Assembly (NCBI GenBank): GCA_904420155.1
Contig: CAJFUH010000073.1
Span: 1-10,410 of the forward strand
Direction: 5' to 3'
Source of the DNA: an uncultured Clostridia bacterium
Lineage (GTDB): Bacteria; Bacillota; Clostridia; Oscillospirales; Acutalibacteraceae
Length of the DNA stretch: 10,410 nt
Each line of letters starts with the position of its first letter. The stretch's first letter is position 1. The notes beneath the pieces were generated by a model that was given only the letters and a program-made list of their open reading frames with translations, was not told where the DNA came from and searched no databases. A program made the position numbers and the translations under genes. This document shows, piece after piece, positions 1 through 7,359 of the stretch.

Positions 1-200
1 TAACTTGGCGTAGGGAGCAGGAATCGCGTTTTGGGAGCGTAGCGGACATGTAAGCGATTCCCTGGCCCTTTTCTTGCTTCCTTCTTTTGGGCCGGTGGAT
101 AAAGCTTTCAAGTGAAAACGTGGGCGCTCTCGCCACATTCCCAGAACAGCCCTGTGCACGTTGTGCCCGCCGCAGGCGTGCCACAGCGGCATGAGCGGTT
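1..200. other. GC-rich non-coding or repeat-like block at left edge
   Basis: This block is richer in G and C than the leader that follows it and holds no gene I can support. On the minus strand at least two reading frames stay open from about base 190 to the left edge. One could begin at an ATG at 192-190 and would give about 64 codons of Arg/Pro/Ser-rich sequence unlike a folded protein. A plus-strand frame ending in TAA at 51-53 gives only 16 codons and could be the tail of a gene beyond the edge. An inverted repeat, GGAATCGC (20-27) with GCGATTCC (54-61), and a smaller one, GCCGC (169-173) with GCGGC (186-190), suggest RNA or DNA structure. Being open in several frames with low-complexity products is typical of interspersed non-coding repeats, but that reading is an inference. 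Confidence 0.35.
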
Positions 201-476
201 GAAATAGAAGAAAAAGGATCTATGGAATAACGCAGGTTGGAAAAGCAGACAAAAGTTGTTTCCCAAAAATTCGAGACTAGCATCAAAAAATTATTACGGA
301 AACCGATAGAAAGTCCCTTTTGCCTGTCCACAAGATGAGCGAAAAGAAAAATGAATTTGGCTGGCATGATATTTCATGGAATATCGTAAAAAATAAGGAG
401 ATAGAAATCCATTTTTCAAGGAAGAAAAGAAAAAACAAGGCAATGAATAAATCCAGCCTATCCATAAGCAGTAAAT

Positions 477-504
477 TTGTTATTTTTAGATTTTTTTCTA
501 CAAA
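477..504 (+). promoter_or_regulatory. weak candidate sigma-A promoter for the amidohydrolase
   Basis: TTGTTA (477-482) and TACAAA (499-504) are separated by 16 bases. Each matches the sigma-A consensus at only some positions. The implied start near 511 would leave a leader of about 20 bases that still contains the ribosome site. The surrounding sequence is AT-rich, so chance matches are likely. Confidence 0.25.
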
Positions 505-516
505 TGGTAGACTATT

Positions 517-524
517 AGGAGGTG
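517..524 (+). promoter_or_regulatory. strong ribosome binding site selecting a TTG start
   Basis: AGGAGGTG lies 6 bases before the TTG at 531. It is a near-complete anti-Shine-Dalgarno match and is the main reason for choosing this non-ATG start. The next in-frame ATG (570) lies inside the conserved N-terminal strand of the enzyme and has no comparable site. Confidence 0.85.
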
Positions 525-530
525 TAGTTA

Positions 531-2126
531 TTGCAGAAAACCATATATACCAACGGCCCTATTATTACGATGAATCCACATTGTCTCCAAACGGAGGCAG
601 TCCTAGTAGAGGATGGGAGAATTCAGGCGTGTGGAAGGAAAGAAGATCTGCTGCAACAAAATGGCGGCGCACAGGTATTCGATTTACAAGGAGCTACTTT
701 GATGCCTGCGTTTTTGGACAGCCACAGCCATATCACTGCCTTTGCCCAGACGCTGGGTTGCGTTTCCCTCACCGGCGCAAAGGATTTTCAAGATATTACC
801 CAACGGATTCGGCAATTCAAAAAAGAAAAGGGGCTTTCGGATCAGGACTGGATTACCGGGTTTGGATATGACCAAAATCTTTTGTCAGAACGGCGACACC
901 CTACGCAGAAACTGTTGGACCAGGCGTCTGCCACAAACCCGATTGTAATTTCTCATGTATCCGGACATATGGGCGTAATGAATACGGCGGCTCTGCAGGC
1001 TGTAGGGATCAGCCAGGATACCCCGGACCCGGAAGGGGGAAAAATAGGAAGATTCTCCGACGGCCAACCCACCGGCTACCTGGAAGAAAAAGCGTTTACC
1101 CTCTATTCTGCCCGTCAACCGGAAGCGCCTTGGGAGACAAAGAAAAAATGGATGCAGGAAGCGCAGGATCTCTATCTGCAATATGGAATTACCACCGTAC
1201 AGGATGGGTTTACCCGGGGCCCGGAATGGGAAACGCTTCGAAAAATGGCGGAAGATAAAGCGTTAAAACTGGATGTGGTAAGTTATGTAGATCTTAGAAA
1301 TTCTCAGGATATTGTAAACAAGAATCCTCATTATGTGCAAAAATATCATAATAGGCTTAAAATCGGGGGATACAAGCTCATATTGGACGGTTCTCCCCAG
1401 GGAAAAACCGCGTGGCTGACAGAGCCTTATCAGGGAGGAACGGAAAAAGGATACGGCGCTTATTCCTTACAGCAAGTCCGGGATATGGTGCGGCAAGCCC
1501 TTCGTGAAAAAATGCAGCTGTTGGTACACTGTAACGGGGATGCTTCCGCCGATCAAATGATCACGGCGTTTCAAATGCAGTCCCCCTCTTTAAAAAAAAC
1601 AATATGCGATACCCGGCCGGTTATGATCCATGCACAGACGGTACGCAAAGATCAATTGCAGCGGATGGCCCGGATGGGGATGTTAGCTTCTTTTTTTATA
1701 GCGCATACCTACTATTGGGGAGATATCCATCGGGAAAATCTGGGGTGGGAGAGGGCGCAGCGCATCAGCCCCGCCCGCACGGCGATTAAGGAGCGGGTGA
1801 TATACACATTCCACCAGGATACGCCGGTGCTGCCGCCGGATATGCTGATGACTATTTGGTGCGCTGTCATGCGACTCACACAGAAAGGACTGGTGATAGG
1901 GGAACAGGAGAGGATTTCCCCATGGGAGGCATTGCAGGGGATCACCCGCCACGCGGCTTACCAGTATTTTGAAGAAAATCAAAAAGGCAGCATTTCTCCC
2001 GGAAAACTGGCGGACCTGGTGATTTTGGATCAGAACCCTCTTAGGGTCCCTCCGGAGAAAATAAAGGAGATACAAGTGCTTTACACCATCAAAGAGGGGG
2101 AGATCCTGTATAGAAAATACAGGTAA
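531..2126 (+). CDS. amidohydrolase family protein, YtcJ/AepA-like (Amidohydrolase_3)
   Basis: This is a 531-residue metal-dependent hydrolase of the amidohydrolase superfamily, about the normal length for YtcJ-like members. The N-terminal beta-sandwich strand (residues 1-60) leads into FLDSHSH, giving the metal-binding HxH at H65 and H67. Further expected ligands are the lysine in YKLILDGS (K282), H333 in LVHCNGD, H367 in MIHAQT and the late aspartate D430 in FHQDTPV. The C-terminal SPGKLADLVILDQNP (about 489-503) is the usual return to the beta-sandwich domain. No signal peptide is visible, so it is probably cytoplasmic. Family members act on amide, imide or cyclic C-N bonds, but the substrate cannot be told from sequence. 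It starts at TTG behind an AGGAGGTG site. It converges on the ABC operon and has no co-directional neighbour in the window. An inverted repeat CCTGTAT/ATACAGG (2105-2123) lies in its last codons. Confidence 0.9.
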   Translation: MQKTIYTNGPIITMNPHCLQTEAVLVEDGRIQACGRKEDLLQQNGGAQVFDLQGATLMPAFLDSHSHITAFAQTLGCVSLTGAKDFQDITQRIRQFKKEKGLSDQDWITGFGYDQNLLSERRHPTQKLLDQASATNPIVISHVSGHMGVMNTAALQAVGISQDTPDPEGGKIGRFSDGQPTGYLEEKAFTLYSARQPEAPWETKKKWMQEAQDLYLQYGITTVQDGFTRGPEWETLRKMAEDKALKLDVVSYVDLRNSQDIVNKNPHYVQKYHNRLKIGGYKLILDGSPQGKTAWLTEPYQGGTEKGYGAYSLQQVRDMVRQALREKMQLLVHCNGDASADQMITAFQMQSPSLKKTICDTRPVMIHAQTVRKDQLQRMARMGMLASFFIAHTYYWGDIHRENLGWERAQRISPARTAIKERVIYTFHQDTPVLPPDMLMTIWCAVMRLTQKGLVIGEQERISPWEALQGITRHAAYQYFEENQKGSISPGKLADLVILDQNPLRVPPEKIKEIQVLYTIKEGEILYRKYR

Positions 2127-2204
2127 CTGTTTTAGCGGTTTGCGCGATTGGCCGTGCGGCCGTTTATATAGCCCCCTTGGATAACAGAGATTAAAAGCAG
2201 GAAG

Positions 2205-2242
2205 GAAGCTCCCTTTTTCCTTCTTAGGAAAAGGGGAGCTTC
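2205..2242. terminator. hairpin terminator between convergent genes
   Basis: A 16-bp stem (2205-2220 with 2227-2242, one G-T wobble) closes a 6-base loop, TTCTTA. It lies between the stop of the amidohydrolase (2126) and the stop of the permease (2365), so it can end transcripts from both sides. T-tracts are short: ATCTTTG follows on plus, and CTTTTAATC follows a few bases on in the minus direction. Weaker hairpins flank it: GGCC-GTGC-GGCC at 2150-2161 near the amidohydrolase stop, and GGGGAAA/TTTCCCC (2321-2327 with 2337-2343) just past the permease stop. Confidence 0.7.
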
Positions 2243-2364
2243 ATCTTTGTAGAAAAAATTATTAATTATAAAAGATACAAAAAAGAGATGTGAAAGTTTT
2301 CGCCCGCCTTTTCCAAAGATGGGGAAACAAAGAGATTTTCCCCAATAAGCCCTACTATACACGG

Positions 2365-4332
2365 TTATCCGCTGTAAGCGTCCCTGATATAGCGCTGGAA
2401 GGAAAGATAAGTGGCGATAAAATAACAGATATAAATAAGGAAGAATAAAAAATAGGTGAGGGCTAAACTTTTCCACGCGATGGGGAAGAAAAGCCGTTCG
2501 TATCCCAGCGGAACTACCATCCGAAAAATAAAGAGATTGGAGAATAAGGGGACCAGGGTGGGAAGGAAAAAAGAAATGGCCAATTGCCGGAAAGCCAACC
2601 GGTTGCGTTGGCTTTCGCTCACGCCTAACCGGTTTAATAGAGAAAACCGGTATTGCTGGGCAGAAATTCCGCTGGTCTGCTGTAAAGAGAGTACAGTAGC
2701 ACAGATCAGCAATAATACAATCCCCAAATAAAAGGCGGCAAAAGAGATGGACAGGTATCCTATCATAGAACTGTCCCCACCGGAACGGATTTGTAAGCTG
2801 ACAGCGGATTCCAATACGCTGTATCCCTCCTGAGAGTAGTAGGGATACCCATACAGTTCCCGGGCCAGTTCTTCAGAAGGAGGAACAGAGGTACTCACAG
2901 CCAGACAGGACGACCAGCGGGAAAGGTAAGAACACACGTAGTCGGGAAGAACCAGAAGAAATCCAGTACCGTTGTTCCCATATTCCTGCCCCAATCCTTC
3001 CTGATAAAGCGCATGCCTCTGTAACGGGACGCCGGCTATGGTTATGGGGACGGCGACCTGTTCGAGGATGGAAATATATTCCGGAAACTGCGTGTGGATC
3101 AGATACGACCGGTTATCCAGAGAAACCGGAGCAAGCCCCACTTGGACGCGAAGCCGGTTATAGTCCGAAAGGGAAATGCACCGGTCGTCCGGAGTATCGG
3201 ATAAAAACCGGTGATAATAGGATTCCCCCAGGCTGTCCACAACGGCATGTTGCCCGGAATAATAGAGGAGATACTCCGTCGCCTGCTGGATCCCGCAGGA
3301 TTCCTCGATGGCTTGCAAAGCGGGCTGATAATCTATCTGCGGAGCTTCCACATCCAATAAGATATCAAAGGGGCAGATATAATCCTCCATCACCGGATAC
3401 AGGAACCGGCATCCAAAACCGATGATAAAGCAAAAAAGGGAAATGGATAATAACAGCGCCACCGTTCCCATCATGGCGCCGTTGGAACCGGCCCGGGAGG
3501 TAATTTGCCGCAGCAGGAACAGGCGGGCCTTTTTCCAGCGGATAAACGGGAGTTTGCACAAAGATTCCAAAAAAGAAGGAATCCCGATATGGACCCCATA
3601 GATGCCTGTAATCAATAAAATCAGGATAACAACCAGCGTAAGTCCAGGATCCGGGCTTTGATAGATTTCCGGGATCCCGGACAATCCCGTCAGCAGCGAA
3701 AAGAAAGAGAGAAGAAAAATCAAAAAACGTAGAACAGGACGCCGGAGGACAGTTTTCTCCCGGCGCACGCCCCCATACATCAAATCGTATATGCTGGCTT
3801 TTTTCAGCCGTCGCCGGCTTTTCCGCAGGGCGAGCAGATAAGCCAGAAAAAAATAAAGGAAAGTGAGGCAAAGGGCGGAAAAAGAAAAATCAATGGAAAA
3901 AGAATACGATTCCTCCAGCAGCGAGTTTAATAAAATAGAGCGGATGATCTGATACAACAGGCTGCCCAAGGCCAATCCACATAAGAAAGAACCGAACCCT
4001 AACCCAATATTTTCGATGAGAAAGAGCCGGCAAACTTTCTTCTTTCGCATTCCCAACAGAAGGTAGTTGGCAAATTCCCGGCTCCTCCGCTCCATCATAA
4101 AGCGGGTGGCGTAACGCACAAGCCCCATGGTGATAGCCGCCACCACTGCGGAAACGATCAGCAGCAGGGCGGAAGTGGTTTCAAAATCAGCGGACAGATG
4201 GGACAGCTCCTGGGAGGTAATCAGAAGATCGAATGCGTAAACCAAAGCGGCGGTCAAAGAGATAGTAATCCCATAAGCCCAATATTCCCGGGCGCTGCGT
4301 TGGATGTTGCGCAGGCAAAGCTTAACGTACAT
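2365..4332 (-). CDS. BceB-like ABC transporter permease (FtsX family)
   Basis: A 655-residue membrane protein with the BceB/VraG layout. There are about ten predicted membrane segments, roughly at residues 18-38, 54-72, 106-128, 150-170, 202-220, 230-250, 287-308, 524-548, 582-604 and 618-642. A large extracellular domain of about 215 residues (309-523) sits between segments 7 and 8, where this family is thought to contact peptide antibiotics or their lipid-linked targets. FtsX-type cores flank it; basic stretches such as MERRSREFANYLLLGMRKKK (80-99) follow segment 2, with a similar basic region after segment 4. The start codon overlaps the end of the ATPase gene by 11 bases, which implies translational coupling and one transporter complex. 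Family members export or confer resistance to bacitracin-, lantibiotic- or beta-defensin-like peptides and often act as sensors for a partner histidine kinase. Neither kinase nor regulator is in the window, so the ligand is unknown. Confidence 0.87.
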   Translation of the reverse strand: MYVKLCLRNIQRSAREYWAYGITISLTAALVYAFDLLITSQELSHLSADFETTSALLLIVSAVVAAITMGLVRYATRFMMERRSREFANYLLLGMRKKKVCRLFLIENIGLGFGSFLCGLALGSLLYQIIRSILLNSLLEESYSFSIDFSFSALCLTFLYFFLAYLLALRKSRRRLKKASIYDLMYGGVRREKTVLRRPVLRFLIFLLSFFSLLTGLSGIPEIYQSPDPGLTLVVILILLITGIYGVHIGIPSFLESLCKLPFIRWKKARLFLLRQITSRAGSNGAMMGTVALLLSISLFCFIIGFGCRFLYPVMEDYICPFDILLDVEAPQIDYQPALQAIEESCGIQQATEYLLYYSGQHAVVDSLGESYYHRFLSDTPDDRCISLSDYNRLRVQVGLAPVSLDNRSYLIHTQFPEYISILEQVAVPITIAGVPLQRHALYQEGLGQEYGNNGTGFLLVLPDYVCSYLSRWSSCLAVSTSVPPSEELARELYGYPYYSQEGYSVLESAVSLQIRSGGDSSMIGYLSISFAAFYLGIVLLLICATVLSLQQTSGISAQQYRFSLLNRLGVSESQRNRLAFRQLAISFFLPTLVPLFSNLFIFRMVVPLGYERLFFPIAWKSLALTYFLFFLIYICYFIATYLSFQRYIRDAYSG

Positions 4333-5089
4333 CAGAGAAGTTTCCCCCCAGAAGAGACATCACATCCAGGATTTCCTGAAAAAACTGACGCCTCGTTTTT
4401 TCTCCCCGGATCAATTCATTAAAAATACGGCCGTCTTTCAAAAAAAGAATACGCCCGCAGTAACTGGCGGAAAACGCGTCATGGGTTACCATTAACAGGG
4501 TAGTGGAGTATTCCTGATTGATAAAAAGAAACTGTTCCAGCAACATGCGAGCGTTTTTGGAATCTAGCGCCCCGGTAGGTTCATCCGCCAAAATGAGCTT
4601 TGGGTTTGCCGCTAAGGCGCGGGCGCAAGCGCACCGCTGCTGCTGGCCCCCGGAAACTTCATAGGGGTATTTATCGAGGATTTCTTCAATACCCAACTGG
4701 CGTGCGGCGGAAAGGACGGCCTGCTTTGCCTTTTTTCGGGGGATATCCCGGATGGTAAGGGAAAGCGAAATATTTTCCCCAAGGGTAAGGGTATCCAAAA
4801 GGTTATAGTTTTGGAAAATAAATCCCAGGTTTTGTTTCCGAAAATCCGAGAGCTCGTCTTCGGTGCGTTCCGTAATCTCCAGACCATCGATAGAAATGTG
4901 TCCGGCGCTCACGGAATCGATGGTGGCGATCATATTAAGCAGGGTGGTTTTTCCGGAACCGGAGGGCCCCATAATTCCCAGAAATTCCCCCGGATCTACC
5001 GAAAAGGAAATATCATCCACGGCTTTGGTAATATGGCCCCGCCCGCCGTAATATTTTTCCACGCGTTCCAATTGTAAGATAGGTTCCAT
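4322..5089 (-). CDS. BceA-like ABC transporter ATP-binding protein
   Basis: A 255-residue ATPase that powers the downstream permease. All nucleotide-binding motifs are intact: Walker A GPSGSGKT (41-48), Q-loop Q93 in IFQNYNLLDTLT, signature VSGGQQQR (145-152), Walker B LILADE (165-170), D-loop ALDS (174-177) and switch histidine H203 in VTHD. The QNYNLLDTLTLGEN and ADEPTGALDS sequences are typical of the MacB/LolD/BceA branch that pairs with FtsX-type permeases. I chose the ATG at 5089 because AGAGGTG (5102-5096) sits 6 bases upstream and homologues begin with a similar short strand. The upstream in-frame ATG at 5116 would add nine residues and lacks such a site. The gene is first in its operon and divergent from the oxidoreductase, with a perfect palindrome in the shared upstream region. 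Confidence 0.93.
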   Translation of the reverse strand: MEPILQLERVEKYYGGRGHITKAVDDISFSVDPGEFLGIMGPSGSGKTTLLNMIATIDSVSAGHISIDGLEITERTEDELSDFRKQNLGFIFQNYNLLDTLTLGENISLSLTIRDIPRKKAKQAVLSAARQLGIEEILDKYPYEVSGGQQQRCACARALAANPKLILADEPTGALDSKNARMLLEQFLFINQEYSTTLLMVTHDAFSASYCGRILFLKDGRIFNELIRGEKTRRQFFQEILDVMSLLGGNFSDVR

Positions 5090-5095
5090 GGGTTT

Positions 5096-5102
5096 CACCT
5101 CT
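5096..5102 (-). promoter_or_regulatory. ribosome binding site fixing the ATPase start
   Basis: On the minus strand AGAGGTG precedes the ATG at 5089 by 6 bases. It lies inside the extended frame that would begin at 5116, so it favours the shorter 255-residue product. Confidence 0.75.
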
Positions 5103-5147
5103 TTGTTATTGTACAATAAGTTGTCCCGAAAAGATACGGAGTTTTCA

Positions 5148-5163
5148 TGTAAGAATTCTTACA
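5148..5163. promoter_or_regulatory. perfect 16-bp palindrome, candidate operator
   Basis: TGTAAGAATTCTTACA reads the same on both strands and lies in the 177-base gap between the divergent ATPase and oxidoreductase genes. It is about 59 bases upstream of the ATPase start and about 104 upstream of the oxidoreductase start. The symmetry suggests a site for a dimeric regulator that could act on either gene. Its half-sites (TGTAA and TTACA) have the opposite order to the published BceR-type box (TnACA-N4-TGTAA), so I do not assign it to that regulator. Confidence 0.5.
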
Positions 5164-5205
5164 AATTTGAAAGAAAAATAAAGGACTGTTTTTTAACTAA
5201 AATGG

Positions 5206-5211
5206 TATATT
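5206..5211 (+). promoter_or_regulatory. possible extended -10 element for the oxidoreductase
   Basis: TATATT preceded by TGG fits an extended -10 element, with only a poor -35 (GACTGT) 16 bases upstream. The implied start near 5218 would leave a leader of about 50 bases before the ATG at 5267. Confidence 0.3.
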
Positions 5212-5266
5212 TCTCCAAACAAGGGACAAAAATAGTAGCATCGAGATGGAAAGGCTTGGTGTTCTT

Positions 5267-6499
5267 ATGTTATCGGAACAAATCAAAAAATCTCCTTTGT
5301 GGACGTCAATCAATCCGGTTCCCGCTATTTATCCCTGGATGTACCAGGACGAGACCTGTGAAGTCTGTGTAGTGGGAGGCGGAATCACCGGGGCCCTGTG
5401 CGCCCTACAGTTTGCCAAGGCGGGCATGGATACCGTGCTGTTAGCGGGCGGGCCCATCGGGCATGGGGGGACGGCCCGGTCCGCCGGGATCCTACAGGCG
5501 GACCCGGAGGGTGGGCTCAGGGGGCTATCCCGCCAGATTGGGGTGGATCAGGCGGTAGAGGTTTACCGGCAAAGTTCCCAGGCCCTCCAAGAGCTTCAGG
5601 ACATTGCCGCTCAGGGGCCGTATAATTGTGGATTTACCCAGCGGGATTTCCTATATTTCGCAGATACAGAGGAGCGGATGGAAGATATTCATGAGGAATA
5701 TCTTCTAAAAAAACATAACGGATTTGCTGTAGAGCTTATCCATCCGGACCGGGCCAGGGAACGGTATTCCTTTGACATGGAAGAAGGGCTGCTGTGCCGT
5801 GGGGAAGCAGCGACCGTTGATCCCTATCTGCTGACCCATAACGCCATTATGGCGGCGGAAAAAGCAGGGGCTAGAATCTATGAGAATACCACAGTGGAGG
5901 ACATCTCCCAAGAAAACGGAAAACGTTCCCTGCTCACTTCCGTGTGCCATACCGTAAAGGCAGATACCGTGGTGTTGGCTATCGGCCTGGATAGCTGCGA
6001 TTTCTTGAAAGGGATAGGGAGCAAGCGGACCTGTTTCTCTGTTGTTACGGAAGCGGGGGGAGATTTATCAGGATGGGAAGACGGTTGTATCATCCATCAT
6101 ATAGGACGCCCGGAAATCACCTATTCCGTCACGCCGCAGGGACGTATTTTGGCTTCCGGATTAGATACCGGGCTAATCGACCGGAACCGCCGAATGGCGG
6201 GACTGCTGCCGCTGGATGTATTAGCGGAAAAGAAGTTTGCCCATTTACAGGAAGAGATTATCGGGATGTTCCCCGGTATCCGGGAAACACAGGTGGAATA
6301 CGCTTATACGTCGGACTATCTGGAAACGGAGGACGGCCTTCCGGTGATTGGAACGCAGGAACAGTATCCAGGCTGTTATTTCGCCATTTGCCCTTCCCAG
6401 AATGGGATCCTATTTTCCCAGGTGGCGGCTGACCTTTTGGTACAGATGTCCCGGGGGGATGAGCCGGAGATTGCAAAGGTATACAGCCCCCAACGGTGA
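5267..6499 (+). CDS. FAD-dependent oxidoreductase, DAO family
   Basis: A 410-residue flavoenzyme of the glycine/D-amino-acid oxidase (DAO) superfamily. The dinucleotide-binding signature is at the N-terminus: CVVGGGITGA (34-43) gives G37-x-G39-x-x-G42, followed by GMDTVLLAGG. A second half of the FAD domain is seen at PYLLTHNAIMAAEKAGA (186-202) and KADTVVLAIG (231-240). The C-terminal EDGLPVIG (355-362) and ICPSQNGILFSQVAADLL (374-391) complete the FAD fold. The opening layout, WT..YP...D..CEVCVVGGG, resembles YhfW-type enzymes of Bacillus, but no C-terminal Rieske domain is present. The substrate is unknown. The start is uncertain: ATG 5267 has GGAAAGG 12 bases upstream, while an in-frame ATG at 5246 adds seven residues but has no ribosome site. 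The gene is single, divergent from the ABC operon, and followed by a strong terminator. Confidence 0.88.
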   Translation: MLSEQIKKSPLWTSINPVPAIYPWMYQDETCEVCVVGGGITGALCALQFAKAGMDTVLLAGGPIGHGGTARSAGILQADPEGGLRGLSRQIGVDQAVEVYRQSSQALQELQDIAAQGPYNCGFTQRDFLYFADTEERMEDIHEEYLLKKHNGFAVELIHPDRARERYSFDMEEGLLCRGEAATVDPYLLTHNAIMAAEKAGARIYENTTVEDISQENGKRSLLTSVCHTVKADTVVLAIGLDSCDFLKGIGSKRTCFSVVTEAGGDLSGWEDGCIIHHIGRPEITYSVTPQGRILASGLDTGLIDRNRRMAGLLPLDVLAEKKFAHLQEEIIGMFPGIRETQVEYAYTSDYLETEDGLPVIGTQEQYPGCYFAICPSQNGILFSQVAADLLVQMSRGDEPEIAKVYSPQR

Positions 6500-6538
6500 T
6501 GCGGCTATCGATTGGTCAGATAAAAGAATGAATAACAG

Positions 6539-6579
6539 AGAGGGCTTGCCGCATGCATCATAGCAAGGGCAAGCCCTCT
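6539..6579 (+). terminator. rho-independent terminator after the oxidoreductase
   Basis: AGAGGGCTTGCC (6539-6550) pairs perfectly with GGCAAGCCCTCT (6568-6579) around a 17-base loop, and TTTGTTT follows on plus. It sits 40 bases after the oxidoreductase stop. The convergent gene ends at 6694, so the same hairpin may also stop its transcripts, although the minus-side T-tract is poor. Confidence 0.87.
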
Positions 6580-6693
6580 TTGTTTGGCATCGTTTGTAGA
6601 GGGGTTATGATAAGGCTTTCTGTTGGGATCCAAACCGATAAGCGCCGCCATAAAAAGTCCGAAGGAAAAAATACAGGGGATGACCAGAAAAAG

Positions 6694-7359
6694 TCATTCA
6701 CAGACTTTATAAGCAAACAGCGCGCATTGGTTGTAGGATATCCCGGTTCCCCCGTTGTGTAGCCATAGGGGGGCGGGGGCGTCGGTGACAGAGACCGCCA
6801 GGGAGGCGCTGATACATACCGTTTGCTCTGCGTGGAGGAAGGTTTGTTCCAAGAAACTTCCCGGGACCCGTTCCCCGGAGAGATACAGGCCCACGTTGGC
6901 GGCTTTTGGGAAAACGCCGTCCGCGTTGGAAAGAGTGGCGGAATAGGAGATTTGGTAAACGCCGGGTTGGGTCAGAACAAACGAGGGCTCCCCTGGGATA
7001 TGGCGAATAGCGGTACCCCGGTATAGGGCATGGTCGGAAAAGGAAATAGGGGAAGAACCCACCGGGATTTGCGGTTTTTCCTGCACCGCCAGCAAAAGAT
7101 GGTATCCCGGCGGATTTCCCACGGTTGGAAGAAAAGTGGATTTGGCGGAGGACGGGGATTGGGGAATCGCTTCCGTCTGGGATGGGGGAGACCCGTGGCA
7201 AAGTTCCTGGTGAGATAACTCACAAGGAACCGGCGGGGTATGGCAGCGGCACGGGACGGGGATTGGATAAGGTTCCACGGGGGAGGAAGGATACAGAAAT
7301 TTGGAGGGAATCCCCTCAGGGAAAGTTTTGTTCCAGGAAGGACGGGCGTAACGTTTCAT
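6694..7359 (-). CDS. proline-rich protein with BclA/C1q-like C-terminal domain
   Basis: A 221-residue protein in two parts. Residues 1-80 are rich in proline and cysteine, including a run of PxP steps in PVEPYPIPVPCRCHTPPVPC (27-46), and show no signal peptide. Residues about 87-219 resemble the TNF/C1q-like jelly-roll domain found at the C-terminus of BclA-type collagen-like exosporium proteins of Firmicutes. The signs are RGTAIRH, SFVLTQPGVYQISYSATLS (126-144), VGLYLSGERVPGS (156-168) and a closing LFAYKV strand. There are no Gly-X-Y collagen repeats, which is unusual for the family. A role on the spore surface would fit and is an inference. The start has AAAGGAG (7373-7367) 7 bases upstream. 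No clear sporulation promoter could be picked out upstream. After its UGA stop the same frame stays open for 62 codons. Confidence 0.75.
   Translation of the reverse strand: MKRYARPSWNKTFPEGIPSKFLYPSSPVEPYPIPVPCRCHTPPVPCELSHQELCHGSPPSQTEAIPQSPSSAKSTFLPTVGNPPGYHLLLAVQEKPQIPVGSSPISFSDHALYRGTAIRHIPGEPSFVLTQPGVYQISYSATLSNADGVFPKAANVGLYLSGERVPGSFLEQTFLHAEQTVCISASLAVSVTDAPAPLWLHNGGTGISYNQCALFAYKVCE

Larger units (their letters stand above)
201..530. other. AT-rich intergenic leader upstream of the amidohydrolase gene
   Basis: This stretch is rich in A and T with purine-rich runs and has no supported gene. Open frames that cross it (for example 320-871 on plus and 465-283 on minus) give lysine/phenylalanine-rich low-complexity products without a ribosome site. 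A short inverted repeat, GATATT (368-373) with AATATC (380-385) around a 6-base loop, is a weak operator candidate. I recognise no riboswitch or small RNA here. Confidence 0.4.

Noticed and set aside
283..465. Minus-strand open frame with a very hydrophobic Phe/Leu-rich product
   Set aside because: It is the complement of an A-rich stretch, which gives Phe/Leu codons by composition; there is no ribosome site.
320..871. Plus-strand open frame of 183 codons across the leader and the start of the amidohydrolase
   Set aside because: It overlaps the conserved amidohydrolase frame, has a low-complexity Lys/Arg-rich product, and no ribosome site.
3365..3871. Second minus-strand frame of 168 codons inside the permease gene
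   Set aside because: It lies fully inside the permease frame, which has the coherent membrane topology; the alternative product has none.
5108..5113. TACAAT as a -10 element for the ATPase gene on the minus strand
   Set aside because: Transcription would start inside the ribosome binding site, and no -35 lies at the right distance.
5090..5116. Longer ATPase start at ATG 5116
   Set aside because: The extension contains the ribosome site used by the ATG at 5089 and adds residues not typical of the family.
5148..5163. Reading the palindrome as a BceR-type binding box
   Set aside because: The half-site order is TGTAA then TTACA, the reverse of the TnACA-N4-TGTAA pattern reported for BceR-like regulators.
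6707..7201. Alternative minus-strand frame of 164 codons inside the BclA-like gene
   Set aside because: The product is Arg/Pro-rich without domain structure, while the other frame shows a beta-rich domain and a good ribosome site.
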